Source: an uncultured Pedosphaera sp. (GTDB lineage Bacteria; Verrucomicrobiota; Verrucomicrobiia; Limisphaerales; Pedosphaeraceae). Taken from it: a DNA stretch of 56,561 bases. Within the stretch, counting starts at the first letter, position 1, and each line of letters opens with the position of its first letter. The notes beneath the pieces are model-generated. The model searched no databases. It was not told the DNA's origin and worked only from the letters and a program-made list of their open reading frames with translations. The stretch spans positions 1 to 56,561 of the forward strand of contig CAIXFN010000015.1 of NCBI GenBank assembly GCA_903918755.1. Reading direction: 5' to 3'. This document shows, piece after piece, positions 9,227 through 17,229 of this stretch. The position numbers and the translations under genes were made by a program.

Positions 9227-9958
9227 TTACCGGCCCGGCTTCGGCGTGAGGATCAAGTTCCCGTCCTTCACTACCACACTCTCCAACCGGCGGATACCGG
9301 CCCCGTTCGTGGGATCATTGGCCAAACTTTGCGCCAAGTTCTGCGATTGGAGAAAGGGCAGGAACTCTTTCGGCAGGGATTTGCCCCGCGCTTCAAACGA
9401 TTCGAGGTTGGCCCACAGGATGCCATTGGTCAAAGCAATGTGTAAACTCGCCGAACCGTTGAGGTAGCGCCCTTTGAGATCGATCAGCGGGACTTGAACG
9501 TCATTGAGCGGCACGCTGACCTGCGCTTTGATGACATCCCCTTCAATCGTCAATCGCATCGGGTTGGCGGAACCATCCCCTTCCCGCGAACTGGCGATCC
9601 AATTATTCAAATCGGCACCGTTCAACACCAGCGGCGCGGCATTGCTGCCCGCATCCAGCGCCTGCATGAAACTCGTGATCCGTTTGTCCAGGGCTTCCCG
9701 CTCTTCCTTGCTGGGCTTGGCTTGCTCCAGCGCCAGGGGCTTGGTGTCCAGGATGTCGGTCACCAGAGAATGCGCTTCCTGACGCACATACCGGATGACG
9801 AGGAAGACCGCCAATCCCCCCATCAAAAAGAGCACCAGCAGAATGATGAGGCCCCACATCAGGCAACCGAGCCCTTTGCGTTTGGGCGGGGTGGGCGGCT
9901 GGGACGGGGTGGTGGGAACCGGAGTTTGGACTTCGTTCATAAGCGTTATAGTTTCCAT
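9227..9958 (-). CDS. Single-pass membrane protein of unknown function
   Basis: 243 residues, not recognised. A proline-rich cytoplasmic N-terminus (residues 10-26) leads to KRKGLGCL and one strong transmembrane helix at about 33-56. The remaining 185 residues are predicted outside: an alpha-helical stretch (about 60-105), then an alternating hydrophobic beta-type region with LTIEGDVIKAQVSVPL and VVVKDGNLILTPK. The start could be ATG 9958 (overlapping the carbonic anhydrase end by 13 nt) or ATG 9940; neither has a clear Shine-Dalgarno. It is the last gene of the NfeD-flotillin-carbonic anhydrase operon, which suggests, but does not show, a membrane-associated role. Confidence 0.65.
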   Translation of the reverse strand: METITLMNEVQTPVPTTPSQPPTPPKRKGLGCLMWGLIILLVLFLMGGLAVFLVIRYVRQEAHSLVTDILDTKPLALEQAKPSKEEREALDKRITSFMQALDAGSNAAPLVLNGADLNNWIASSREGDGSANPMRLTIEGDVIKAQVSVPLNDVQVPLIDLKGRYLNGSASLHIALTNGILWANLESFEARGKSLPKEFLPFLQSQNLAQSLANDPTNGAGIRRLESVVVKDGNLILTPKPGR

Positions 9959-10809
9959 TTGCGGACGTTGGGGGTCGGGCGTATCCGCGGGGGCAGCGGC
10001 AACCGCCCGGGAACCGGCGGCGGCGGCCGGATCGCCGCCGGGGCGGCCCCGGCGGCGGGAGTAGGTCCCAGCCGGGGCGGCACTTCCACGCGCGGAATTC
10101 CCTCACCGATCAAATCCCCCGTTCCGGCGCCGTACTCCCCGATTTTGCTCGTGGGAAATTTCATTTCGCCCAGTTGGAACCCGGCCATTCCAGAGAGTGC
10201 ACCGATCGCCTCCCCGTTGTCCTTCCCCAGGGAATCCGGTCGTCGGGCGGGTGCCTGCTCCAGGACCTGATAACCATTCACCACCCATTCCAATTGACCC
10301 GTGGCGATATCCACCATCAGGCCGTGAACGGGGATGCGCGGCCCGATCAGCGGACTGCCGCGTGTGATTTCCACCGCCTTGATTACATTCTGGCGTTCGC
10401 TGGCAAACAGTCCGAAAAAATCCAGCAGGTTTTCCGGCAAAGCCGCCCGTTCCACCCCCAAGGCCCGAAATGCCTCGGTCAGTTTCATGATGGAGGACTT
10501 GGCCACCAGGCAATCCGTGTGGCCAATGATGGCGATCTCCCGGCCATTCTTCACCGCACAGGCCAGCGCCAGCGACCGCATCGTGCTGCTCACCGGTCCG
10601 GTAATGATATTCCCGGCATTCCGCAGCCAGATGAACTGCTCCTTGGGCAACCCCAGCACACCGGGAAACAGGGCGTTCAACCGCGCATCAATGCACGTCA
10701 ACACCGCCACCGGCAGGGCGTCCGCAAACTCTGCCAGGTGCAACCCCGCCTCCGCGTCCCCGGCCAGCGCGCGCTGGTTGGCGTCGATGATGGCTTCGAA
10801 CAAGCGCAT
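9946..10809 (-). CDS. Beta-class carbonic anhydrase with proline-rich C-terminal tail
   Basis: 287 residues. Beta-carbonic anhydrases interconvert CO2 and bicarbonate at a zinc ion bound by two Cys and one His. The ligands are visible: the CIDAR motif supplies Cys and the Asp-Arg dyad (residues 38-42), and GHTDC supplies His and Cys (about 95-99); WLRNAGN lies between, as expected. The catalytic domain spans about residues 1-190. The last 50 residues are rich in Pro, Ala and Arg and are not part of the family core; they may be a flexible tether or a protein-contact region. The gene lies 5 nt after the PLDc_N-type gene and overlaps the next gene, so it is inside the flotillin operon. Confidence 0.85.
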   Translation of the reverse strand: MRLFEAIIDANQRALAGDAEAGLHLAEFADALPVAVLTCIDARLNALFPGVLGLPKEQFIWLRNAGNIITGPVSSTMRSLALACAVKNGREIAIIGHTDCLVAKSSIMKLTEAFRALGVERAALPENLLDFFGLFASERQNVIKAVEITRGSPLIGPRIPVHGLMVDIATGQLEWVVNGYQVLEQAPARRPDSLGKDNGEAIGALSGMAGFQLGEMKFPTSKIGEYGAGTGDLIGEGIPRVEVPPRLGPTPAAGAAPAAIRPPPPVPGRLPLPPRIRPTPNVRKWKL

Positions 10810-10814
10810 GCGTC

Positions 10815-11069
10815 TCAGCCCGGCGGCGACTGACCGACCGCTGGGCGGGGTTTCCGGCCGGCAAAAAAGTAGATCACCGCGCCCAGGAAATGCAGCAACG
10901 CAATCACCAGCACCCAGGCCACCTTTTCATTGCCCATGATCCGCTCGTCCTTGATACAGTCCACGAGCATCCAGATCCAGAATGCCGTGCACGCCAACCC
11001 CACCGGCACCAATATCAGGGCGAAAAGAATCAACACCAATTCCCCGCCGCCCACAAATGCTCCAATCAT
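10815..11069 (-). CDS. Small two-helix membrane protein, PLDc_N (cardiolipin synthase N-terminal) type
   Basis: 84 residues from ATG 11069, chosen over the longer frame because a good Shine-Dalgarno (GAAAGG) lies 6-10 nt upstream and the homologous fold starts here. It has two transmembrane helices around the signature FWIWMLVDCIKDE and a second helix ending GAVIYFFAGRK. This is the small PLDc_N domain that precedes the catalytic part of cardiolipin synthases, here free-standing, as in many genomes. A stand-alone role is not established; membrane lipid organisation is a guess supported by the flotillin neighbour. It is paralogous to the gene at 11105-11311. Confidence 0.75.
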   Translation of the reverse strand: MIGAFVGGGELVLILFALILVPVGLACTAFWIWMLVDCIKDERIMGNEKVAWVLVIALLHFLGAVIYFFAGRKPRPAVGQSPPG

Positions 11070-11104
11070 AATGCGCCTTTCACTTCTTCCGCTTTCCCGC
11101 CGTG

Positions 11105-11311
11105 CTACCGCCGCCGGCCCGCAACGAAATAGATCAGCGCGCCGAGGCAATGCAACAACACCACCACGAGAATCCACACGATTTTCTCGCCGGACTCCAG
11201 TCGCCGGTTGGTCGCGCAGTCCACGATCATCCAGATCCAGAATACGAACGCCGCGATTCCGATCACTAATCCAATCAAGCCTAACAACAATCCAATGGCA
11301 CCTGATATCAT
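11105..11311 (-). CDS. Small two-helix membrane protein, PLDc_N type (paralogue)
   Basis: 68 residues. Two membrane helices carry the same signature as the gene downstream: FWIWMIVDC, an acidic/basic loop (NRRLESGEK), then IVWILVVVLLHCLGALIYF and AGRRR. The start is supported by AGAGGA about 8 nt upstream. It lies 18 nt after the flotillin stop and 35 nt before its paralogue, so the pair arose by tandem duplication inside the operon. The positive-inside rule puts both termini outside or both inside, depending on the loop; this cannot be resolved by eye. Confidence 0.75.
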   Translation of the reverse strand: MISGAIGLLLGLIGLVIGIAAFVFWIWMIVDCATNRRLESGEKIVWILVVVLLHCLGALIYFVAGRRR

Positions 11312-11329
11312 GCTGATTCCTCTTGTATA

Positions 11330-12895
11330 TTATGTGGTCTTTTGGTCGTTTCCATCCGGCTCCATCGCCTGCTTCAAGGCCGGCACCTGGGCCAGTAATT
11401 TCTCGAATTTGATTCCCGTGAGGCTCTCGATCACCGGCGGCAACTGGCTGATGATTTGCGTCATGTCCCCGGTCAGCTTGCTCGCGCCGCCTCCCGGCCC
11501 ATTGCCGCTGTTGATGATCACCATCTTGTCCAGCTTCGCCAGCGGCTCGCTGATCTTCCCGGCCAGCTCGGGCAGGATGCGCACAATCATTTCAATAACC
11601 GCCGCCTCGTTGTACTGCTTAAAGGCATCGGACTTCAACCGCATGGCCTCGGCTGTCGCTGATCCTTGCGCCTCGATGATCGCCGCTTCCGCGAGCCCGC
11701 GCGCCTTGTTCGCGTCCGCCTCGGCCATACCCGTGGCCTTGGCCACATCCGCGTTCGCAAAACCCGTCGCCTTCGCCACATCCGCGTTGGCAAACCCGGT
11801 CGCCTTCGTCGCCGCCGCCGACCCCGCCGCCTCGGTTTCCAGTTGGAACTTCTTGGCGTTGGCCAACGTTTCCACGCGGTAGCGCTCGGCGTCCGCGGGC
11901 TTTTGCACCATCGCCTCCAACTCGCGCTGCTTGCGCAAGATTTCCTGTTGCTGGAGTTCGATCTGCTTTTGCTTCTCCACGATGCTGACCTGGACCTCCT
12001 CCGCCTTCACCAGTTGCCCGGTCTTGTACTTCTGCAAATCATACGCCAGGTCCGCCTCCGCCTTCCGCTGATTGACCACCGCCTGGTATTGCGCCACGTT
12101 CGATTGGTAATCCCGCTGCGCTTCCGCAATCTTGCTATCCGCCTGAAATTTCGCCTCCTGCCCGGCCTGCGTCGCTTGCGACGACCGGATCATCGCGTCC
12201 CGGTCCGCCTCCGCCTGGGCGATCTGCGCATCCCGCTTCACCTGCGCGATCCGCGGTTTACCCAACGCCTCCAAATACCCCTGACCATCCCGGATGTCGC
12301 GAATCGTGAAGCTCACGATCGAGAGGCCCATGTTCGCCATGTCCCCCGCCGCCACCTCCTGCACCTTGGAGGCAAACGCGTCCCGATTCTGGTAAATATC
12401 CTCCACCGTCATCGTCCCCAGGATCGCCCGCAAATGACCTTCCAGCGTTTGCGTGGCCACGTTCTTGATTTCGTCCACCGACTTGCTCAAAAACTGTTCC
12501 GCCGCCGTCGCCACCGAAACATCATCCCCTTTCACTTTCACCTGCGCCACCCCGTCCACCTTCACCGGCACGCCTTTGCTGGTGTAAACTTCCGGCGTCT
12601 GCACGTCGATGGTCAGCAACTCCAGCGACAGGACATCCACTTTTTCAATCACCGGATAAACGAACGTCCCCCCGCCCTTCACGATCCGGAAGCCGCGGAT
12701 GCGGGTCATCCCGTCCGGATCCACGTAGCTGTGCTTCTTGCCCGAAACAATGAGCACCTGGTTGGGGCCGACTTTCGTGTACCGGCTGAAAAACGTGACC
12801 GCGAGGAGGAAAAAGATGATGCCCAAGGCCGCCGGTACGATAATCACCAGTCCCGGCCACTCCGCAAGCATGGGTGAGAGAGTTGTCATATTCAT
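11330..12895 (-). CDS. Flotillin-like SPFH/band-7 membrane scaffold protein
   Basis: 521 residues, typical of bacterial flotillins (YuaG/FloT type), which form scaffolds of functional membrane microdomains. An N-terminal membrane helix (about 14-37) leads to the SPFH domain (about 40-215: KVGPNQVLIVSGKK, VKVDGVAQVKVKG, ILGTMTVEDIYQNRD). A long coiled coil rich in Ala, Glu, Gln and Lys follows (about 216-430), with the EA-rich repeats characteristic of flotillin, and a C-terminal domain with GNGPGGGASKL. Three near-identical 11-residue repeats sit at about 364-396. The NfeD-like gene directly upstream is the usual partner. Confidence 0.92.
   Translation of the reverse strand: MNMTTLSPMLAEWPGLVIIVPAALGIIFFLLAVTFFSRYTKVGPNQVLIVSGKKHSYVDPDGMTRIRGFRIVKGGGTFVYPVIEKVDVLSLELLTIDVQTPEVYTSKGVPVKVDGVAQVKVKGDDVSVATAAEQFLSKSVDEIKNVATQTLEGHLRAILGTMTVEDIYQNRDAFASKVQEVAAGDMANMGLSIVSFTIRDIRDGQGYLEALGKPRIAQVKRDAQIAQAEADRDAMIRSSQATQAGQEAKFQADSKIAEAQRDYQSNVAQYQAVVNQRKAEADLAYDLQKYKTGQLVKAEEVQVSIVEKQKQIELQQQEILRKQRELEAMVQKPADAERYRVETLANAKKFQLETEAAGSAAATKATGFANADVAKATGFANADVAKATGMAEADANKARGLAEAAIIEAQGSATAEAMRLKSDAFKQYNEAAVIEMIVRILPELAGKISEPLAKLDKMVIINSGNGPGGGASKLTGDMTQIISQLPPVIESLTGIKFEKLLAQVPALKQAMEPDGNDQKTT
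11708..11806 (-). repeat. Three 33-nt coding repeats in the flotillin coiled coil
   Basis: Encodes KATGFANADVA twice and then the variant KATGMAEADAN, an 11-residue period consistent with a hendecad coiled coil. The first two copies are nearly identical in DNA, so copy number could vary by slippage. Confidence 0.8.
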
Positions 12896-12922
12896 TCCAT
12901 TGTTTGATTTTACCCGCCGATT

Positions 12923-13483
12923 TTAACCGCGTGCCACGTAAAACTGCGACCCGACGATCCGCACGATCCGCACCTGCGTGCCCGCCGTCAGGGACAGCCC
13001 TTGCGCTTCCCGGGCGGGCGCCGTGTAACGCGAACCACCGGTCACGTATGCGATTTCCCCCACCCCGTCCGCCGGAATCGGGGAAATAATGTCCGCCTCC
13101 GCCCCGAGCAACTCGCTCACCTTGGATTCGCTGGAGCTTTGGGTGTGGGAAAAAACCTGCCGCATCAGCCAGAGAATGACGGTCGCCCCGAGCACCGCGC
13201 CCGCCAACGCCAGGGGCGCGCTCAAATACGGGGATTGCGTGCCGGGAAATTCGTGGAAAATCAGCCCCAAACCGCCGAAAACCGTGACAAAAGAAGTGAT
13301 CACCGTGGGACTCAACGCGGAAACCCCGGGCATATCACTGCCGTTATCCCCCGCCTCGGCATGCCCGCCGCTACCCCCCACATGCCCATCATGTCCCCCG
13401 CCAAAGAGGTGTCCGAAAAACGTGGACAACAATGTGAACACCAGTCCCACCACCAAACACCCGAGATAGATTTGAAAGTCCAT
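12923..13483 (-). CDS. NfeD-like membrane protein, partner of flotillin
   Basis: 186 residues from ATG 13483. It begins MDFQIYLGCLVVGLVFTLLS, a first membrane helix, then a Gly/His-rich loop (GGGHDGHVGGSGGH) and two further membrane helices (about 65-115). The C-terminal soluble part (about 125-186) is a small OB-fold-type beta domain, ISPIPADGVGEIAY to QVRIVRIVGSQFYV, as in YuaF and short NfeD proteins. The family is almost always encoded next to flotillins and is thought to organise membrane domains with them. The His-rich loop could bind metal but is not a family motif. It is the first gene of the operon, 27 nt before flotillin. Confidence 0.85.
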   Translation of the reverse strand: MDFQIYLGCLVVGLVFTLLSTFFGHLFGGGHDGHVGGSGGHAEAGDNGSDMPGVSALSPTVITSFVTVFGGLGLIFHEFPGTQSPYLSAPLALAGAVLGATVILWLMRQVFSHTQSSSESKVSELLGAEADIISPIPADGVGEIAYVTGGSRYTAPAREAQGLSLTAGTQVRIVRIVGSQFYVARG

Positions 13484-13811
13484 AACGCCGGTCCGGTCGG
13501 TTCTTGCTTGCTTGCCCCGATACTCCGCCAATTCCCCACCCCCGACAAGCCAATTAACCGGCCTGCTTCGCCTGCGGAAACCCTACCCCATAGGCGATGC
13601 GCTCGCATTTACAATTCCCCAGACCGTTTATAACCCCGCTGGACCACTTCCCGGCAACTCCTCCGCCTGCCAGGCAGGCAATCCGCCCCGCCGACGCCCC
13701 GAATCCGGCTTCGGAACCCACCGAAAAATTGCCTGCTCATTTCCTTGCCACGCCCGTCCGGTTGGCGTAATGTTCTCGTCACAAAACGCTTCGCGTTTCG
13801 TCCGACAGGTC

Positions 13812-13886
<75 letters not shown>

Positions 13887-13889
13887 CTC

Positions 13890-14012
13890 AAAACCCCAAT
13901 AAAACCCAATAGCATCAAGCCTTTGGTGCATTTCGTCTCCTCTCCATGAAATAGCGAACAAAAGGCAGCAATGGGTATCAATTTGGGGTTTTTGGTCAAC
14001 TGCGGTCAACTG
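13890..14012. repeat. Inverted and direct repeats just downstream of the tRNA
   Basis: A 10-bp inverted repeat pairs aaaaccccaa (13890-13899) with ttggggtttt (13983-13992), 83 nt apart, starting 3 nt after the tRNA CCA. It is followed at once by a direct repeat ggtcaactg at 13994-14002 and 14004-14012. This arrangement beside a tRNA would fit an integration-site remnant, though no second copy of the tRNA 3-prime end was found in the window. Confidence 0.45.
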
Positions 14013-14660
14013 ACAATCCCGCTCGGAATGGTGCCGATTTCCCCTTGGCTGGCAAAATAATTTGAGGGTCCCGCCCCGGTTTTCCCCGCTTTGCGCCCAC
14101 CGGTTGACCGGCCGTCTGCCCATCCATCCCCAACCGTCCGGCATTGGGTCCGGGTTCACCCGTGGCACCTTGGAACCGTTGGACCGTTCAACCGCCGCGC
14201 AAACTTCACCCGGCCCTGCTCGATGGTTCCCGGCTCGGTGGGAATCCGGGCAACGGGTCCAACCGCCGGCGCTTCCGGGTCATGGGGCGCCTCGGGTTGC
14301 TCTGGCGCCATCGGTCAAGGTCGAGCCGCTCCCGCTTCCCCACGATGGTCACCCGGTCTTGCCGTCCGTTTACTGGTCACGGAACCACCCCGCCAATCCT
14401 TGCCGGCGTCTCGTTCGCGCTTCGTGCTGTTGGTGGTCGTGCTGTTGGTGCCTTTATACGCTGGCCACGTCGCCCGGTGGTTGCTCCACGATGCCCGCCA
14501 TGGTCGCGCAATGGCCGGCAGGCCAGTTCATGCCATCGGAGCGCATGAAATCCCCCAAGCGGTTCCCATTGCCCCCACGCCCGGGTTCACTGGCGACGAT
14601 GCCGCCAATTTTTGGGCATTGCGGCCCCATACCGATCGACGGTTGGCCATCCTGAGTCAC
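14013..14660. other. GC-rich tract without a supported gene
   Basis: About 650 nt of GC-rich sequence, open in several overlapping plus-strand frames (up to 209 codons), none with protein-like composition, a ribosome-binding site or a recognisable motif; one has a hydrophobic run near 14425-14480. A good terminator closes it at 14661-14692, so something may be transcribed across it on the plus strand: a relic gene or a non-coding RNA. Confidence 0.4.
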
Positions 14661-14692
14661 GGCCCGGCAGGAAAACCTTGCCGGCCTTTTTT
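14661..14692 (+). terminator. Rho-independent terminator
   Basis: A stem of ggcccggcagg and ccttgccggcc with a bulge, closed by loop aaaa, and followed by six T. It reads on the plus strand, ahead of the small zinc-ribbon gene at 14749, and so ends transcription coming from the tRNA side. Confidence 0.75.
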
Positions 14693-14748
14693 GTTGCATA
14701 ATCGCGCAGCCGGGCCTTAATGATCTCTCAAAGACAGGAAAAGAGTTT

Positions 14749-15108
14749 ATGAACGCCAATTGCAATTGTCGGCACTGCAACAATCCAATCGAATTCGATC
14801 AAATCCAAGCTGGTTGTAACGCTCCTTGCCCCCATTGCGGATTGGAAACGGTCTTGTTTGTTCCAAGTGCCACGCCAAAGTGGTCGGCAACTCCCTCCAA
14901 ACAGAAAACCAGACAGTCCACTCGTTCGAAAGCCTTGGCTTGTTGTGCGGCTATCATGGGAATCGTCATCGGATGCTGGATTTATCAATCAAGGGTAGGA
15001 CTTTTGACCGACTCATTGACCGGCCTGTCAGTAGCGGATTATACTCCTAAATACATTCCGAAACATCTGCAAGCCAACCCCGGGGCGAGCACAAATCAGA
15101 ATCAATGA
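14749..15108 (+). CDS. Small zinc-ribbon membrane protein, hypothetical
   Basis: 119 residues, family not recognised. The first 35 residues hold a Cys-rich zinc-ribbon pattern (CNCRHCNN and, 17 residues later, CNAPCPHCG), a metal-binding knuckle pair. A basic linker with Ser, Lys and Arg follows, then one membrane helix at about 64-80 (CCAAIMGIVIGCWIY), with the C-terminal 40 residues on the far side. ATG 14749 is backed by a purine-rich Shine-Dalgarno (AGGAAAAGAG). The next gene starts 24 nt later, so the two form a pair. Zinc-ribbon proteins with one membrane helix are common and poorly characterised. Confidence 0.65.
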   Translation: MNANCNCRHCNNPIEFDQIQAGCNAPCPHCGLETVLFVPSATPKWSATPSKQKTRQSTRSKALACCAAIMGIVIGCWIYQSRVGLLTDSLTGLSVADYTPKYIPKHLQANPGASTNQNQ

Positions 15109-15132
15109 AACCATAAGTCAAAGCAAGCCTTC

Positions 15133-15480
15133 GTGACACAACCAAAAACAGTCCTTACAAAAGTGCTGCTGGATGTAACGGCGAATGCAGCGCTCTTTTT
15201 GATCGCCACGTTTGTCATCATCAAAATTGCCTCGTGGTCAAGGGGAATGGGTCTATTCCTCGCATGGATCGAAGCAATTTGCGCTCTCCTTCAGTCCCTC
15301 ATCGTAATTTCCCTCATCACTTCAGGAATCGGCGTCCGGGTAATGATCGCCCTTGGAAAATTCAAACGCCAAAGCGATGAAACCGAGTTAACATTGGCAA
15401 GCTTGTTGCGTGTGGCTGAGCTTGCAATCTGGATTGGGTGTTTGATTGCCCTCTACAGATTTTTTTATGGCTCTAATTAA
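15133..15480 (+). CDS. Small integral membrane protein, hypothetical
   Basis: 115 residues, start codon GTG. Three or four hydrophobic helices can be placed: about 13-30, 37-52, 55-72 and 92-110, with a polar segment KFKRQSDETE near 76-85. No family is recognised. It lies 24 nt after the zinc-ribbon gene and is followed by a terminator at 15521-15553, so the two-gene unit 14749-15553 is self-contained between terminators. Base composition is lower in GC than in the flanking chromosome. Confidence 0.6.
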   Translation: MTQPKTVLTKVLLDVTANAALFLIATFVIIKIASWSRGMGLFLAWIEAICALLQSLIVISLITSGIGVRVMIALGKFKRQSDETELTLASLLRVAELAIWIGCLIALYRFFYGSN

Positions 15481-15520
15481 TTCGGTCGCTCACTTCACTT
15501 GCGGCGCACAAGTTCCCGAC

Positions 15521-15553
15521 GGCACGGCGAGGGAAACTCTGCCGGGCCTTTTT
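15521..15553 (+). terminator. Rho-independent terminator
   Basis: Stem cggcgag (15525-15531) with ctc-t-gccg (15537-15544), loop ggaaa, extended by ggc/gcc, then five T (15549-15553). It ends the two-gene unit 14749-15480. Confidence 0.75.
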
Positions 15554-15661
15554 CGCAATCTGACTCGAACCGCGAATCGCTCAAATCATGATAAGAGCGA
15601 AGCGAGTCATTGACGGCAATTTAAACGAGACAAATCAAGTGTTTTTCCGCACCCTTACCCA

Positions 15662-16702
15662 ATGAGTATTGCAAAATGTCCGATCTGCGAATCGCCAGCA
15701 ATAGATTACGAACTATCACCCGATATCGGCAGCTTTAATTGCAGTCGTTGCGGACCATTCAACATCACGCCCAAGGGTAATCATCTACTGGCAAAGGTCC
15801 GCGCAAATCCCGAAATCATTGGAAATATTTCAGGTTACATTTTCGCACACCTAGGCATAGTCGTTGACGAGGAAAAAGCAACTTTTCTATTGAGCTTGCG
15901 CAGTCTATCCATTTCAGAAAAAGCAAATCTCCTATTTCAATTCATAACCAAACGGCACCCGAAAATCGGCGCGACTTTTTACCCGCCAGATTTCGCAGTC
16001 GAATCCGCCATTACTCAAATCAACATTGCTGGATCAGTTGGAACACGCGAGAAATTCTATTCTGATGGATTGGCGCTGACTGGAAGACCAGACGAATTCT
16101 ACGCAAATTGTGATAAAAATCTTAAGTGGTTGTCTTGCGCATCAATAAGCGACGGACCGGAATTGAAGTTCATTGTCAGAAAAATATTAATTGAGGAAAG
16201 ACGATATCTTGAAGTAGCTGGGCAAGATCGTCAGTTATCCATTACTCCTAAAGGATGGGATTATCTATCCAATAACCGTGACAACGCATCTCAAAGTACA
16301 ACCGCCTTCGTGGCAATGTGGTTCCACAATAAAATGGATCATATTTACAACAATGCCATTTACCAAAGTATAAGTGATGCTGGATTTACGCCATCACGAA
16401 TTGACGGGGTGCACCACAACAACAGGATTGATGACGAGATCAAGGTCCGCATTAAAGAATGCAAATTTTTAGTAGCTGATTTTACAGGGTGGCGTGGCGG
16501 GGTATATTTCGAGGCGGGATTTGCGCTTGGATTAGGAAAGCCCGTAATATGGACCGTCAAGAAGACCTACCTCAGAAATATCCACTTTGATGTCAGACAA
16601 TACGCCTTTATAACCTGGACGGAAAACGATCTGCCGGCATTTAGGAAGCAATTGCTAGATCGAATCAAATTGACGATTGGCAAAGGTCCAAAAGCGCTTT
16701 GA
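15662..16702 (+). CDS. Zinc-ribbon protein with TIR / nucleoside 2-deoxyribosyltransferase-like C-terminal domain; candidate defence effector
   Basis: 346 residues, clearly more AT-rich than the surrounding chromosome, which suggests transfer. Residues 1-32 form a zinc ribbon (Cys6, Cys9, Cys27, Cys30: CPIC and CSRC). Residues 35-205 are a mixed region of unknown fold, with a repeated short motif (ITPKGNHLL and ITPKGWDYL). Residues 213-325 look like a Rossmann-like TIR/2-deoxyribosyltransferase-type domain: TTAFVAMWF first strand, RIDDEI (Asp257, Asp258, Glu259), CKFLVADFTG (Asp273) and YFEAGFALGLGKPVIW with Glu284 in the catalytic-Glu position. Domains of this kind cleave the N-glycosidic bond of nucleosides or NAD and often act as immune effectors. 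No Shine-Dalgarno precedes ATG 15662. The defence role is inference. Confidence 0.65.
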   Translation: MSIAKCPICESPAIDYELSPDIGSFNCSRCGPFNITPKGNHLLAKVRANPEIIGNISGYIFAHLGIVVDEEKATFLLSLRSLSISEKANLLFQFITKRHPKIGATFYPPDFAVESAITQINIAGSVGTREKFYSDGLALTGRPDEFYANCDKNLKWLSCASISDGPELKFIVRKILIEERRYLEVAGQDRQLSITPKGWDYLSNNRDNASQSTTAFVAMWFHNKMDHIYNNAIYQSISDAGFTPSRIDGVHHNNRIDDEIKVRIKECKFLVADFTGWRGGVYFEAGFALGLGKPVIWTVKKTYLRNIHFDVRQYAFITWTENDLPAFRKQLLDRIKLTIGKGPKAL

Positions 16703-16796
16703 GCCAAAAAGCCCGGGAAGTTGGCAAAAAACAAGCTTTACAAAAGCAAATTCACTGGTGATTTTTAATGTCGCTGTGAGCAAAACTCGGCCCCGT

Positions 16797-16836
16797 GCCG
16801 TGAGAACCCTTGGGTTCCTATACTCACGGCTTTTTG
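16797..16836 (+). terminator. Rho-independent terminator
   Basis: Stem gccgtgag (16797-16804) with ctcacggc (16823-16830), an inner small stem (aaccc/gggtt) and then five T. It lies 95 nt after the stop of the AT-rich zinc-ribbon/TIR-like gene and reads on the plus strand. Confidence 0.8.
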
Positions 16837-17229
16837 TTTTCCGCCGGATGGTCGAAAGCGATCTCCACCCCCAAAACTTTGCGAGCGGGTTCGTTCTCCG
16901 CGACCCGGTCGCTGTCCATGGGCAACGGGGCCAGGGTCCCAGTCAGGTTCCGCACCCTCGCCGTCGGGTCGCCCCGTTCGCCCACGCGGAGGGCGGCCAA
17001 GTCGTTCTGGCGATCCGGGCTGAAGCGATCGGCGCAACGCGGCGCCGGATCGGGCTTTTTCCAGCACCACTGAGGCGGACAGGACCGGTCATTCCGGTGC
17101 TGCCCGATGGATGGGTTCGCAAGCCGCTGTTGCACAATTTGTCGACTACCGAAAACGAGCTGGTTATGCATTAGCGGAAGGTGGAAACCCTCTATCGCGA
17201 AAGCACTCTCCGAAAGAGCTCCGCCGCAC
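16837..17229. other. Intergenic tract, possible gene relic
   Basis: About 390 nt between the terminator and the end of the minus-strand gene at 17230. GC content returns to the chromosomal level. Frames of 60-115 codons are open on both strands with no start signal or recognisable domain, so no gene is called. The abrupt composition change from the AT-rich gene before it suggests a junction between sequences of different origin. Confidence 0.35.

Noticed and set aside
11666-12877. 403-codon plus-strand frame rich in Arg, Leu and His
   Set aside because: Antisense shadow of the flotillin gene, with no homology-like motif of its own.
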